Shown: positions 1 through 8,662, counted from the first letter of the stretch. The stretch: DNA of 64,000 nucleotides from Paenibacillus_E violae (GCF_032461945.1 NZ_JAWCUD010000019.1:1-64000), one strand, 5' to 3'. The notes: generated by a model not told the origin, from the letters alone. Made by a program: numbers and translations.

Positions 1-2
1 CT

Positions 3-120
3 GTTTGGTGATGATGGCGGAGGGGACCCACGCGTTCCCATCTCGAACACGACCGTTAAGCCCTCCAGCGTCGATGGTACTTGAACCGCAGGGTTCTGGG
101 AGAGTAGAACGTTGCCAAGC
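3..120 (+). rRNA. rrf: 5S ribosomal RNA
   Basis: The sequence has the conserved 5S layout: the internal CCGTTCCCATCTCGAACACG-like segment, the GATGGTA loop, and a 3' end GTTGCCAAGC that pairs with the 5' TTTGGTG to close helix I. The exact 5' end is uncertain by a few bases and the rest of the rRNA operon lies outside the window. A strong intrinsic terminator follows directly. In Bacillus an rRNA operon also sits just upstream of csfB, which agrees with the genes that follow. Confidence 0.95.
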
Positions 121-130
121 ACAGATAAAG

Positions 131-166
131 AACCTTTTTGAGAGAAATCTCAGAAAGGTTTTTTTG
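131..166 (+). terminator. rRNA operon intrinsic terminator
   Basis: A 13-bp stem (131-143 with 148-160, one G-U pair) is closed by a GAAA tetraloop and followed by a T run. It ends the rRNA operon. Confidence 0.93.
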
Positions 167-201
167 CATCTCCTAGGACAATTCTAAGGAGCGCCACAAG
201 A

Positions 202-380
202 GAACTGTAGGCCGTTATTTGATCTGATTTGGCCTCTGTCAGGTCTTAACAGTTAAGTGGAACTGCTGGCCCTTATTTCACCTAAAAAAAGCAGGCTTTT
301 AGCCAAAATTAAATAGCGGATCGTAAATTCCATGAAGAGGATAATCGCTAGATTTTTCCAGAAATAGCGGAACGTAGTTC
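202..380. repeat. Short interspersed palindrome cluster, family A (4 copies)
   Basis: Four copies of a 19-20 bp element lie here: two forward (202-220, 260-278; type GAACTGTAGGCCGTTATTT) and two inverted (311-331, 362-380; type AAATAGCGGAACGTAGTTC). The same family recurs at 8731-8854. Forward and inverted copies could pair into large stem-loops. No coding signal is seen here. The arrangement resembles REP or MITE-like intergenic repeats. Confidence 0.65.
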
Positions 381-434
381 CAACTTGCTCAAGATGCGCG
401 TACTCTCGAGAAGAGTAACTCGAAAGGCTGCTCA

Positions 435-635
435 GCTGCAGAAAGTACATCAAAATCAACAGCCTCAGACTTATCTCAGCCCATTAGCTGCATTTTGTGC
501 AGGTAATTCGACAAGAATCTACCCAAACGGGTCATTCCACCGTAAATGCCTGCACTTTTTACATCAAGGTTTGTTGGATTACATCAAAGCATTCAAAAAA
601 CCTGCACTTTTTACAGTTTCTGTAGAAAGTACAGG
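435..635. repeat. Short interspersed palindrome cluster, family B
   Basis: Copies and variants of CCTGCACTTTTTACAG occur in both orientations: a diverged one near 435-449 (inverted), one near 489-503 (inverted), 549-563 (forward), 601-616 (forward) and 620-635 (inverted). The same family recurs at 33190-33366. The last two copies form a hairpin. The remainder of the 170-640 spacer shows no gene. Confidence 0.6.
601..635 (-). terminator. Probable bidirectional terminator built from two repeat copies
   Basis: Inverted arms 601-616 and 620-635 form a hairpin with a 3-base loop. On the minus strand it is followed by six Ts (595-600 are A), placing it just after the stop of the minus-strand gene ending at 644. 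A T-rich run also follows on the plus strand. Confidence 0.55.
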
Positions 636-643
636 TCTATTTT

Positions 644-1171
644 TTATTGCAAATAACAAGAAGTTTCTTTCTCAGAAATCTTCATTAAACCAGTTTTCCG
701 ATAAGGACGGAATCGAAACAGCATCCAAAGCCGCGGCATGAGCATCCAGATATGAAAGATCATGAAATAAATCAACCAAGGAGTCGGAATCCAGGGATAC
801 AGGATCGTAATAAGGGATAGACCGATCCAGAATAGATGGAGCTGTACTTTGCCTACTAACCGAACCGACGCATGGCCATCCGGCAGTGAGCCGCACCAGA
901 AAATTCCCCATCGATAGGACCAACCTCTCATGGCCATGCCTATGGTGAATTGAAAATAAGCCCGAACAAGCAGCGTATGGAACACAAGTAAGAGCGGATA
1001 GCTGACTATCAATGGGAGCCAGTTTGCGGGGTCAAATTTGAAGAATAAGGCCAAAGCGAGAATCAGGAAGTAAAGAATCCTTTTATACAAAGAATGATAA
1101 ATGCGCTTCACTAAAGTATAACTATAAATAGTAGATTGTTTGGAGAGATTTGGTTCCTGTTTTGTTGACAT
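644..1171 (-). CDS. Multi-pass membrane protein of unknown function
   Basis: This encodes 175 residues with four or five hydrophobic segments: a long one near residues 33-55, others around 60-85, and a pair near 115-145. The protein ends in a basic and polar tail. I chose the ATG at 1171 because GGAGG lies five bases upstream on the minus strand; a longer reading from 1219 lacks such a site. I do not recognise a family or catalytic motif. It is transcribed divergently from gin and lies between the rRNA operon and csfB, where B. subtilis has no counterpart. A lineage-specific membrane protein is the most that can be said. Confidence 0.7.
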   Translation of the reverse strand: MSTKQEPNLSKQSTIYSYTLVKRIYHSLYKRILYFLILALALFFKFDPANWLPLIVSYPLLLVFHTLLVRAYFQFTIGMAMRGWSYRWGIFWCGSLPDGHASVRLVGKVQLHLFWIGLSLITILYPWIPTPWLIYFMIFHIWMLMPRLWMLFRFRPYRKTGLMKISEKETSCYLQ

Positions 1172-1248
1172 GATGACCTCCGTAAGCCGGTTAACCTGAT
1201 ATAGAGGTAATATCGGCATATTCCTTCCAAGATATGAGCGTTTAGCTA

Positions 1249-1278
1249 GTTTAGGAGAATCGAGATTCGGATATACTA
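1249..1278 (+). promoter_or_regulatory. Candidate sigma-F promoter of gin
   Basis: GTTTA (1249-1253), a 15-base spacer and GGATATACTA (1269-1278) fit the sigma-F pattern GYATA-N15-GGNNANANTR, with the -10 exact and four of five -35 bases. It lies 26 bases before the gin start, and csfB is sigma-F controlled in B. subtilis. Confidence 0.55.
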
Positions 1279-1304
1279 GTAGTAAAAGTACATGGGGTGA
1301 TCAT

Positions 1305-1505
1305 ATGGAGGAGAACCGAATTGGGATATGTATGATCTGTGAGCAGCAGCGAAATGGCGGCATTCATATTATTACAGCTTTCATTTGTGATGAGTGCAGC
1401 GGTGAAATCGTCAAAACGAATGTGAGCGATCAGAAATATCCATTCTTCGTCAAACAGATGAAAAAAGCTTTTTACATGGGGAACTCAAAACAATATATGA
1501 ACTAA
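1305..1505 (+). CDS. csfB: Anti-sigma-G factor Gin (CsfB)
   Basis: Gin holds the late forespore sigma factor sigma-G inactive until engulfment is complete. The 66-residue product has the family's two CxxC pairs (C9-C12 and C27-C30), which bind zinc, and a GGIHIIT stretch between them. Its position next to an rRNA operon and before yaaO/tmk is the B. subtilis one. GGGGTG lies upstream of the ATG. A sigma-F-type promoter precedes it and an intrinsic terminator follows, so it is probably monocistronic. Confidence 0.9.
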   Translation: MEENRIGICMICEQQRNGGIHIITAFICDECSGEIVKTNVSDQKYPFFVKQMKKAFYMGNSKQYMN

Positions 1506-1510
1506 ATGAG

Positions 1511-1543
1511 AGAAGCTTCTGTCTGGAAGCTTTTTTGTTTTTT
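1511..1543 (+). terminator. gin terminator
   Basis: Stem AAGCTTC (1513-1519) pairs with GAAGCTT (1526-1532) around a six-base loop and runs into a long T tract. Confidence 0.88.
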
Positions 1544-1600
1544 CTGCTTCAATCCACTACTATAAGGGTAGTAAGTAGAAAGTTCAAGGAGTCTATTCGC

Positions 1601-3112
1601 ATGAGCAGCAATTACAATTCAGAGAAACAGTTCAAAGCACCACTATATGAAGCAATGGTAGCTCATCAAGCTAAAAATCCGGTAAGTCTGCATGTACCAG
1701 GCCACAAATCGGGTCAGGGGTTATTGGATGAAGGGGTACCCTTTTTTGAGCATATAATGTCAATTGATTTTACGGAAATAACAGGTCTGGATGATTTGCA
1801 TCATGCAGAGGGTGTCATTATGGAGGCGGAACAGTTAGCCGCAGCTTGCTTTGGGGCAGAGGAATCCCACTTCCTCATTGGTGGCAGTACGGTGGGGAAT
1901 ATCGCCATGATTTCAGCCGTCTGTGAGAGGGGCGATGTCATTCTTGTCCAAAGAAATGTACATAAATCGGTTATTCACGGGTTAATGTTGGCAGGAGCGA
2001 GAGCTGTGTTCATTTCACCTTCCATTGATCCGCAAACGGGTGTTGCGACAAATGTACATATAGAAGCTGTGAAACAAGCGTTGCAACAATATCCGGAGGC
2101 AAATGCTTTATTTTTGACTAATCCCAACTATTATGGCATGGGTGTAAATTTAACACCTTTTGCCGAGTTGATGCATGCACAGGGGAAGATGCTTTTGGTG
2201 GATGAGGCCCATGGTGCTCACTACGGATTTCATCCGGAGGTACCAGCCTCTGCGCTGTCGCAGGGAGCGGATGCAGTCGTGCAGTCTACGCATAAAATGC
2301 TTACTGCGATGACGATGGGAGCCATGCTTCATTTGAAGGGGCCGCGTATGAACAGGGAAGCGATTCGCCGGCTTTTGGGGATGCTGCAAAGTTCAAGCCC
2401 TTCGTACCCGATCATGGCATCCTTAGATTTGGCGAGAAAAAGAATGCATACGGAAGGGGAAGCCTGGCTGTCGGGGGGGATTACGCTTGTTAAAGAATTT
2501 AGATCCCTACTAGACGAAATGAACCGATTTCATTACTTCCCTAAGGAATTCCCGTTATCTCGAAGTGAAGGATATGAGACGGCGGATCCCTTTAAAGTGG
2601 CCATTTGTGATGCGACACAAACTTTAAGTGCAGCGGAGCTCAAGGAAAGATTAGAGGAGCAGGGCATTTACGTAGAAATGACGGATGGCCGTCATGTGTT
2701 GCTTGTTTTCACACCGGCTACGAGCCGAGCGGATTTAGAAAGGGTTACTGGCGTGTTATCCAACATTTGTTTGGACGTTCCAGTACAAAAGAAGGAACTT
2801 CATGCGCCTATCTCGAATATACTTAAATTACCCTACTACACACAAATCTCTTCACCAATTGTTTTTGATCTGAGAGGAATCTCAAGAGAAGGGCGGGAAG
2901 TGGAAGCTTATCGACAGGTAAGCGTGGAGGATGCGGTTGGAAAGCGTTCTGCGGATATGGTGATCCCGTATCCACCAGGAATTCCTTATCTATACCCGGG
3001 TGAAGTTATTAAGGATACCGTGGCTGAGGCTTTACTACAATTAGCGGCAAACGGAATCAAGTTTCAAGGTACGGAATTTGGGCAGACACACAAGTTAAAG
3101 ATATACACATAA
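1601..3112 (+). CDS. yaaO: Orn/Lys/Arg decarboxylase family protein (YaaO-like)
   Basis: A fold-type I PLP enzyme of 503 residues in the Orn/Lys/Arg decarboxylase family. The entry motif VPGHKSG is at residues 32-38 and the PLP lysine lies in STHK (K232). An aspartate-rich cofactor segment (VDEAHGAHYG) precedes it and the family C-terminal domain follows. The ATG at 1601 has AAGGAG ten bases upstream; the longer reading would begin inside the gin terminator. In B. subtilis yaaO sits in the same place before tmk. The substrate cannot be told from the sequence: lysine, arginine or ornithine are possible, and the role of YaaO itself is poorly defined. Confidence 0.88.
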   Translation: MSSNYNSEKQFKAPLYEAMVAHQAKNPVSLHVPGHKSGQGLLDEGVPFFEHIMSIDFTEITGLDDLHHAEGVIMEAEQLAAACFGAEESHFLIGGSTVGNIAMISAVCERGDVILVQRNVHKSVIHGLMLAGARAVFISPSIDPQTGVATNVHIEAVKQALQQYPEANALFLTNPNYYGMGVNLTPFAELMHAQGKMLLVDEAHGAHYGFHPEVPASALSQGADAVVQSTHKMLTAMTMGAMLHLKGPRMNREAIRRLLGMLQSSSPSYPIMASLDLARKRMHTEGEAWLSGGITLVKEFRSLLDEMNRFHYFPKEFPLSRSEGYETADPFKVAICDATQTLSAAELKERLEEQGIYVEMTDGRHVLLVFTPATSRADLERVTGVLSNICLDVPVQKKELHAPISNILKLPYYTQISSPIVFDLRGISREGREVEAYRQVSVEDAVGKRSADMVIPYPPGIPYLYPGEVIKDTVAEALLQLAANGIKFQGTEFGQTHKLKIYT

Positions 3113-3152
3113 ACTATTATATGGACTGGTAAAGCAGCACGCAGGAGGAAGA

Positions 3153-3809
3153 GTGAACGGAATTTTCATTACTTTTGAAGGACCGGACGGTTCCGGAAAA
3201 ACGACGCAGCTCAAGAAATTAGGTGAAGAGCTTAAGAAATTAGGACATGATGTTCTGGTGACGAGAGAACCAGGGGGAACAGCAATCAGCGATAAGATTC
3301 GCAGTATTATTCTTGATCCTGTGAATGAAGAAATGGTCGATCAAGCGGAAGTGCTGCTATACGCGGCATCCCGAGCGCAGCATGTGCATCAGTTAATTTT
3401 GCCGGCACTAGAAGCAGGGCGCATTGTCCTGTGCGATCGTTTCATTGATGCAAGTGTTGCGTATCAGGGATACGGACTAGGCTTGGATGTTGAGCAAGTC
3501 AAAGCGATTTCACGCTATGCAAGCTCAGGCTTACAAGCGACCCGAACATTCATTCTGGATGTTCCCGTAGAAGTCAGTATGGCGCGATTGCATCAAAGAG
3601 CATCAGGCGCAACAACGACAGCGGAACAGCTGGATCGCATCGAACAGAAACATGTGGATTACCACAGCCGGGTAAGGGAAGGATTCCACCAGATCGCATC
3701 CGATCATCCTGAGCGCGTAAGAGTGATTGACGCTAACCGCAGTGTAGATGAGATTGCAGCAGATATTTGGAGCCAGTGTAACCGTTTGCTTGAGGAACAT
3801 TTTGCTTAG
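3153..3809 (+). CDS. tmk: Thymidylate kinase
   Basis: This enzyme phosphorylates dTMP to dTDP for DNA synthesis. The 218-residue product has the P-loop GPDGSGKT (10-17), the TREPGG motif (37-42) that contacts the nucleotide base, the DRF motif (95-97) and a LID-like RASGATTTAEQLDRIE segment. It starts at GTG with AGGAGGAA just upstream. It opens the tmk-darA-yaaR-holB-ricT-yabA cluster, whose order is conserved in Bacillus and links nucleotide supply to the clamp loader and replication control. Confidence 0.97.
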   Translation: MNGIFITFEGPDGSGKTTQLKKLGEELKKLGHDVLVTREPGGTAISDKIRSIILDPVNEEMVDQAEVLLYAASRAQHVHQLILPALEAGRIVLCDRFIDASVAYQGYGLGLDVEQVKAISRYASSGLQATRTFILDVPVEVSMARLHQRASGATTTAEQLDRIEQKHVDYHSRVREGFHQIASDHPERVRVIDANRSVDEIAADIWSQCNRLLEEHFA

Positions 3810-3872
3810 GAACATTTTTCCGTGAGAAGCAGAAAATCCATTCTTAGTTTATAATAAGAGGAGGCAACCCCT

Positions 3873-4202
3873 ATGAAACTAGTCGTAGCTGTTGTACAAG
3901 ATAAGGACAGTAACCGTCTCTCCAATGCGTTAATTAAAGAAGGTTTTCGCGCTACGAAGCTGGCAAGTACAGGCGGTTTTCTACGCGCAGGAAATACGAC
4001 TTTCATGATCGGTACGGAAGATGAGAGAGTGCAAGAGGTCATGCAGGTCATTCGCGCCAATTGCAAAATTCGGGAACAGCTTGTTACACCGGTTTCTCCA
4101 ATGGGAGGAACGACAGATTCTTATATTCCTTTCCCAGTGGAAGTCCAAGTGGGTGGAGCCGCGGTATTCGTATTGCCGGTTGAACGCTTCGAGCATTACT
4201 AA
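3873..4202 (+). CDS. darA: c-di-AMP receptor DarA (YaaQ, PII-like)
   Basis: The 109-residue protein matches the YaaQ/DarA family, a PII-like trimer that binds cyclic di-AMP in the cytoplasm; its downstream target is not established. It opens with the MKLVVAVVQDKDSNRL beta-strand and helix and carries the STGGFLRAGNTTF loop (about residues 32-44) that forms part of the nucleotide pocket. AGAGGAGG lies upstream of the ATG. With the riboswitch at about 14 kb this makes two c-di-AMP-sensing elements in the window. Confidence 0.93.
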   Translation: MKLVVAVVQDKDSNRLSNALIKEGFRATKLASTGGFLRAGNTTFMIGTEDERVQEVMQVIRANCKIREQLVTPVSPMGGTTDSYIPFPVEVQVGGAAVFVLPVERFEHY

Positions 4203-4235
4203 ATTATAAATGACCTAATTAAGGATGGATGCGTC

Positions 4236-4682
4236 TTGAAAATTAATCCGGGGTGGCAGCCCATTGGGAAGAACGTCAAAGTGAATGAGAACGTACCGCC
4301 GCCACAGATGGCCCCCCGGAATTTCTCTGACATAATGCAGCAGCAGGATGAGAAATTTACGCAGGAGCAATTGTCCAAAATGGTGCAGCAGATTACGCTG
4401 CAAGGCGACCGTCTTTCACGGGGGATGACCGTAAGAGAGCTTCTCCAGTATAAATTGTTGATTAAACAATTCCTGGAGGAGACGGCTCGCCGAGGTGTCA
4501 ATTTACGAGATACGAAGGGCTGGGATCGTCGCGGCCGTTCGAAGCGATATAAGCTTTTGGAAGAAATCGATCAAGAGCTCCTCACATTAGCGGATGAATT
4601 GCTGGAGAGCGAGCAAGGTCGTATTGAGATTTTGCAAAAAATCGGAGAAATCCGGGGTATGTTGATTAACTTGTTATTTTAG
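4236..4682 (+). CDS. yaaR: DUF327 family protein YaaR
   Basis: A 148-residue hydrophilic, mostly helical protein of the YaaR (DUF327) family. The core around FLEETARRGVNLRDTKGWDR and the final GEIRGMLINLLF are family-typical. It starts at TTG with a modest AAGGATGG site upstream. Its function is unknown even in B. subtilis. It is held between darA and holB and is likely cotranscribed with them. Confidence 0.88.
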   Translation: MKINPGWQPIGKNVKVNENVPPPQMAPRNFSDIMQQQDEKFTQEQLSKMVQQITLQGDRLSRGMTVRELLQYKLLIKQFLEETARRGVNLRDTKGWDRRGRSKRYKLLEEIDQELLTLADELLESEQGRIEILQKIGEIRGMLINLLF

Positions 4683-4698
4683 GATGGTGCCATAGCGA

Positions 4699-5676
4699 AT
4701 GTCCTTCCAGACCATACCGGGGCAAGCAGCGGCAAAGCAACTTCTGCAGAACGGGCTGCGACAAGACAAGCTGTCACACGCCTATATATTTAGCGGGCCT
4801 GTTGGGACAGGGCGTTCCGAAATGGCAATAGCCTTGGCGAAAGCGATTTATTGTCAGCACGGAACGGATGACGCTTGCGGTGAGTGCTTGGAGTGCCGCA
4901 AGGTGGAGCACAGGAATCATCCCGATCTGCATATCGTTGCACCTGAAGGCGCCTCAATCAAGATTGAGCAAATTCGGGAGCTTCAGAAGGAATTTGCTTA
5001 CCGTGCGACAGCTTCCGGCACGAAAATATATATTCTGCACCATGCAGAGAAAATGACCGTACAGGCAGCAAATAGCCTTTTGAAATTTTTAGAAGAACCA
5101 ACTTCCCGAGTCGTGGCTATTCTCATCACGGAGAATGGAAATGCCTTATTACCAACGATTCAGTCGAGGGCACAGTGGATTCAATTCACTCCGATGGCCC
5201 GTGAGCAAATGGTGCTGGCGCTGTTGGAAGAAGGATTTCCAGCTGCTCTTGTGCAGCCTGCAGCACATTTAACGGCAGGATTACAAGCAGCCAGGGAGTT
5301 AATCGGTGCGAATTGGTTTGCAGAAATGAGAACCGTAATGTTACAATTAGCGAAGGAGACGCTCACACGTTTTCCTACTTCTATGATTACGGTTCAGCAA
5401 CGAATTGTGAAATCAGAACTTGCAGAACACATGTCGAGTCTTTTCGATTTGTTGATTCTCTGGTTTAAAGATATGGTGCAACTGCGCCTTGAGCGCAGGG
5501 ACAGGCTTGTATATAATGACCAGCTAGACTGGATGAGCTCCCTAGCGTTCAGCCGGGATGTCTCAGTCTGGGTGCGTATGATGGAGCAAGCCGTAGATTT
5601 ACAAAAGCGACTGCGCTTCAACGCCAACTCTCAGCTGGTTATAGAGAAAATGCTCGTGGAGATGCAGGGGGTGTAA
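4699..5676 (+). CDS. holB: DNA polymerase III delta' subunit
   Basis: Delta' is the stator of the clamp loader that places the beta clamp on primed DNA. The 325-residue protein has an AAA+ N-terminus and a four-cysteine zinc module (C52, C60, C63, C66). The P-loop reads GPVGTGRSE (33-41) with arginine at 39 in place of the catalytic lysine, so ATP hydrolysis is unlikely; delta' does not need it in well-studied clamp loaders. The sensor region reads SRAQW rather than SRC. The stop is separated by one base from the ricT start, which suggests translational coupling. Confidence 0.95.
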   Translation: MSFQTIPGQAAAKQLLQNGLRQDKLSHAYIFSGPVGTGRSEMAIALAKAIYCQHGTDDACGECLECRKVEHRNHPDLHIVAPEGASIKIEQIRELQKEFAYRATASGTKIYILHHAEKMTVQAANSLLKFLEEPTSRVVAILITENGNALLPTIQSRAQWIQFTPMAREQMVLALLEEGFPAALVQPAAHLTAGLQAARELIGANWFAEMRTVMLQLAKETLTRFPTSMITVQQRIVKSELAEHMSSLFDLLILWFKDMVQLRLERRDRLVYNDQLDWMSSLAFSRDVSVWVRMMEQAVDLQKRLRFNANSQLVIEKMLVEMQGV

Positions 5677-5677
5677 G

Positions 5678-6481
5678 ATGTATTCGGTTGTAGGCGTCCG
5701 CTTCAAAAAAGCGGGTAAAATATATTATTTTGATCCAATCGATTTGCCGATTGAGCAAGAAAGTGCCGTTATTGTTGAAACCGCTCGCGGTGTGGAATAT
5801 GGCAAAGTCGTAGTGGGCAAGAAGATTGTCAAAGAAAATGATGTCGTTCTTCCACTCAAAAAGGTCATTCGCATCGCGGATGATTCGGATGCTGACTTGG
5901 TTGAAGAGAATAAGAAAGCAGCCAAAGATGCCTTCCAAACGTGCCACGACAAGATTAGAGATCATAGTCTTAAGATGAAGCTTGTGGACGTAGAGTATAC
6001 CTTTGACCGCAATAAAATTATTTTTTATTTTACAGCTGAGGGGCGCGTTGATTTCCGGGAACTCGTGAAAGATTTGGCGAGCATTTTCCGGACAAGAATC
6101 GAACTGCGTCAAATTGGCGTGCGGGATGAAGCCAAAATGTTAGGCGGTATTGGTCCGTGTGGGCGGATTCTATGCTGTTCATCGTTTTTAGGTGATTTTG
6201 AACCGGTATCCATCAAGATGGCCAAAGATCAGAATTTATCGCTCAATCCGACGAAGATTTCGGGTTTATGCGGCCGGTTAATGTGCTGCTTGAAGTACGA
6301 ACATGATAATTATGAAAGTGCGAAGGACTCTCTGCCAACCGTTGGAAGGCATGTGATCACTTCTTTTGGTAATGGTAAAGTACTAGGGTTAAATATCAGT
6401 GAGCGTACCGCGAAGGTTCAATTATTCGACCTTGGTAAAGCACTTGATTTACCTTTCGATGATGTAGTTGAACAAGAGTAG
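5678..6481 (+). CDS. ricT: RicT (YaaT), PSP1-domain iron-sulfur protein
   Basis: RicT works with RicA and RicF in the Y-complex, which supports RNase Y-dependent mRNA maturation and speeds Spo0A phosphorylation, competence and biofilm formation. The 267-residue protein has the PSP1 core, and the paired cysteines C161, C166, C167 and C198, C203, C204 in GPCGRILCC and GLCGRLMCC motifs match the cluster-binding residues known for the complex. It starts one base after holB stops. Confidence 0.95.
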   Translation: MYSVVGVRFKKAGKIYYFDPIDLPIEQESAVIVETARGVEYGKVVVGKKIVKENDVVLPLKKVIRIADDSDADLVEENKKAAKDAFQTCHDKIRDHSLKMKLVDVEYTFDRNKIIFYFTAEGRVDFRELVKDLASIFRTRIELRQIGVRDEAKMLGGIGPCGRILCCSSFLGDFEPVSIKMAKDQNLSLNPTKISGLCGRLMCCLKYEHDNYESAKDSLPTVGRHVITSFGNGKVLGLNISERTAKVQLFDLGKALDLPFDDVVEQE

Positions 6482-6540
6482 CGGCAAAGGATCCAAGGAG
6501 GCGCTGGCCAGTAAGCATGCATGGCACTAGAGGTGAAAGC

Positions 6541-6882
6541 GTGGATAAACAGGATATTTTTGGACAAATAGATGGGATCGAAGAACGAATGGGTGCCACT
6601 TATGCCGAGTTGGGTGCCTTAAAGAAACAAATCATTATACTCATCGAAGAAAATAAGAGACTAAGCATAGAAAATCAGCAACTGCGCAAGTTGATTCGAC
6701 AAGAGGAGACGACGGTCGAACAGCCTGTCGGAGAGGCGGAGGAAACGGTTTCGTTACCGGGAGCCGGATATGATAATTTGACCCGCTTGTACAATGAAGG
6801 ATTTCACATATGCAATGTGTATTATGGACACCTTCGGACCGAGGGAGATTGTTTGTTTTGCTTATCCTTTTTAAATAAATAA
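6541..6882 (+). CDS. yabA: Replication initiation control protein YabA
   Basis: YabA bridges DnaA and the DnaN clamp and restrains re-initiation at the origin. The 113-residue product has an N-terminal leucine-zipper-like helix (about 1-60), a linker, and a C-terminal zinc module with H89, C91, C104 and C107 in GFHICNVYYG and GDCLFCLSFL. I chose the GTG at 6541 (VDKQDIF) because GAGGTG lies at the right spacing and it aligns with the B. subtilis N-terminus; a longer ATG reading from 6517 would add eight unrelated residues. Confidence 0.94.
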   Translation: MDKQDIFGQIDGIEERMGATYAELGALKKQIIILIEENKRLSIENQQLRKLIRQEETTVEQPVGEAEETVSLPGAGYDNLTRLYNEGFHICNVYYGHLRTEGDCLFCLSFLNK

Positions 6883-6891
6883 GTGTGTTTG

Positions 6892-6922
6892 ACCGTAGGG
6901 GTTTACGCCTTACGGTTTTTTT
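6892..6922 (+). terminator. yabA terminator
   Basis: A nine-base-pair stem (6892-6900 with 6908-6916) is followed by seven Ts. It closes the tmk-yabA cluster. Confidence 0.85.
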
Positions 6923-6964
6923 CCATAGATGAGCGAGAATTAGAAAGGAAATGAAGAACAACGT

Positions 6965-7720
6965 ATGGTGCCTTTACGACCGACTGAAAGAATTGATGAT
7001 TTATTAACGTATGATTTAAAAATAATTCAAAGCGAGGAAGTGTTCAGCTTTTCGATGGATGCTGTCCTGCTTGGCCGATTTTGCAGTTTGCCGCCGAAAG
7101 GGCGGGTTATCGACTTATGTACAGGCAACGGTGTGGTGCCGCTGCTCTTATCTACTCGAACTAAGGCAGATATTTGGGGCGTCGAAATCCAGGAGAGACT
7201 TGCGGATATGGCGGTTCGCAACGCTTTGCTAAATGATTTGGGCGAAAGACTGCATATGATACAAGGCGATTTAAAGACGATTCATGGCACTTTAGGCCAC
7301 GGCCAATTCGATGCTGTAACAGTGAATCCGCCTTATCTGCCTGTTCCAAATGGGGAGCAGAACGTGAATGAGCATTTTGCGGCAGCGCGTCATGAAATCC
7401 ACTGTAACTTGGAGGATGTAATTGCTGCGTGTGCGAAGCTGGTCAAAGCAGGCGGTAAAGTAGCCATGGTTCACCGGGCAACGCGCTTGGTTGATATTAT
7501 CAGTTTAATGAGGAGCTACCGTCTGGAGCCGAAAAGAATTCGCTACGTGCACGCACGCGCTGGGGAAGAGGCGATGATGGTGCTAATTGAGGGAATGAAG
7601 GATGGCAAACCGGAAGTTCGTACACTGCCTCCGCTCATTGTTTATGACGAGAACCAGGAGTACTGTAAGGAATTGAAGGAAATTTATTATGGGGGCAGAG
7701 CTTCCTTAGAGTTTTCATAA
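6965..7720 (+). CDS. tRNA1(Val) A37 N6-methyltransferase family (YabB)
   Basis: The 251-residue protein has a class I SAM-binding motif (DLCTGNG, 50-56) and the NPPY motif (121-124) typical of N6-adenine methyltransferases, in the TrmN6/YabB family; by family it is expected to methylate A37 of a tRNA. The N-terminus matches B. subtilis YabB closely. The nearest purine-rich site (AAAGGA) is about 17 bases upstream, farther than usual, and an out-of-frame ATG at 6951 lies between, so translation may be weak or coupled. B. subtilis yazA, normally between yabB and rsmI, is absent here. Confidence 0.88.
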   Translation: MVPLRPTERIDDLLTYDLKIIQSEEVFSFSMDAVLLGRFCSLPPKGRVIDLCTGNGVVPLLLSTRTKADIWGVEIQERLADMAVRNALLNDLGERLHMIQGDLKTIHGTLGHGQFDAVTVNPPYLPVPNGEQNVNEHFAAARHEIHCNLEDVIAACAKLVKAGGKVAMVHRATRLVDIISLMRSYRLEPKRIRYVHARAGEEAMMVLIEGMKDGKPEVRTLPPLIVYDENQEYCKELKEIYYGGRASLEFS

Positions 7721-7774
7721 AAATAAATATTAGGGTATATGGAAGCATATGACTAAAGTGAAGAGGGACAAACC

Positions 7775-8662
7775 GTGGGCATAAATGTGCAAAAAAGTTA
7801 TCGCGAGGACGGAAACACCTCGGGTACGCTCTACCTGGTTGCCACACCGATCGGCAACCTCGAAGACATGACCTTTCGGGCGGTTCGCATCCTCAAGGAA
7901 GTGAACCTGATTGCCGCCGAAGATACGCGGCAAACCCGCAAGCTGCTGACGCACTTCGAAATCGCTACGCGAATCGTCAGCTATCACGAACACAACAAGC
8001 AGGCAAGCGGCCCCGAACTCGTCCGCTTGCTGCTTGAAGGTCAAAGCATCGCGCTAGTCAGCGATGCCGGACTGCCGGCCATCTCCGATCCAGGTTATGA
8101 CCTGGTGAGGATGGCCGTAGAGCAGGGCGCGCCGGTGGTGCCTGTTCCCGGCGCGAATGCGGCCCTGTCGGCGCTGATTGCATCAGGCCTGCCGACAGAG
8201 CGGTTTACCTTCGTCGGATTTCTCCCCCGGGAGAAAAAGGATCAGACGAAGGTGTTGGAAGGGCTGCAGCACGTGCAGGACACGCTGCTGTTCTATGAAT
8301 CGCCGCACCGCGTCGACAAAACACTTGCCCGCATGGCGGAAGTGTGGGGGCCGGAGCGCCGGGTGTGTCTCGCCCGCGAGCTGACGAAGCGGTACGAGGA
8401 GTTTCTGCGGGGCACGATTGCCGAGTGCCTCGAGCATCTCGCGCAGCACCCGCCACAGGGCGAGTACTGCGTGATCGCTGAAGGTGCGTCGGCAGAGAGC
8501 GCCAAAGAAGCCGCCGACGGTTGGTGGGAGGCGATGTCGCTTAGCGAGCATGTCGAGCACTATGAGGGGCAGGGCAGTGACCGAAAGGAAGCGATGAAGC
8601 AGGTTGCGAGCGATCGTGGACTATCCAAGCGGGATGTTTACAACGCATTGCTTGAGCGCTAA
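7775..8662 (+). CDS. rsmI: 16S rRNA C1402 2'-O-methyltransferase RsmI
   Basis: RsmI methylates the ribose of C1402 in the decoding centre of 16S rRNA. The 295-residue tetrapyrrole-methylase-fold protein has GTLYLVATPIGNLEDMTFRA near the N-terminus, AEDTRQTRKLL, and the SDAGLPAISDPG and PVPGANAA loops that form the SAM pocket. It starts at GTG after AAGAGGGA. The coding sequence from about 7800 onward is visibly more GC-rich than the flanking genes, mainly at third positions. Confidence 0.95.
   Translation: MGINVQKSYREDGNTSGTLYLVATPIGNLEDMTFRAVRILKEVNLIAAEDTRQTRKLLTHFEIATRIVSYHEHNKQASGPELVRLLLEGQSIALVSDAGLPAISDPGYDLVRMAVEQGAPVVPVPGANAALSALIASGLPTERFTFVGFLPREKKDQTKVLEGLQHVQDTLLFYESPHRVDKTLARMAEVWGPERRVCLARELTKRYEEFLRGTIAECLEHLAQHPPQGEYCVIAEGASAESAKEAADGWWEAMSLSEHVEHYEGQGSDRKEAMKQVASDRGLSKRDVYNALLER

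Noticed and set aside
435..635. CRISPR array
   Set aside because: Copies are irregularly spaced, in both orientations and diverged, with no constant-length spacers and no cas genes.
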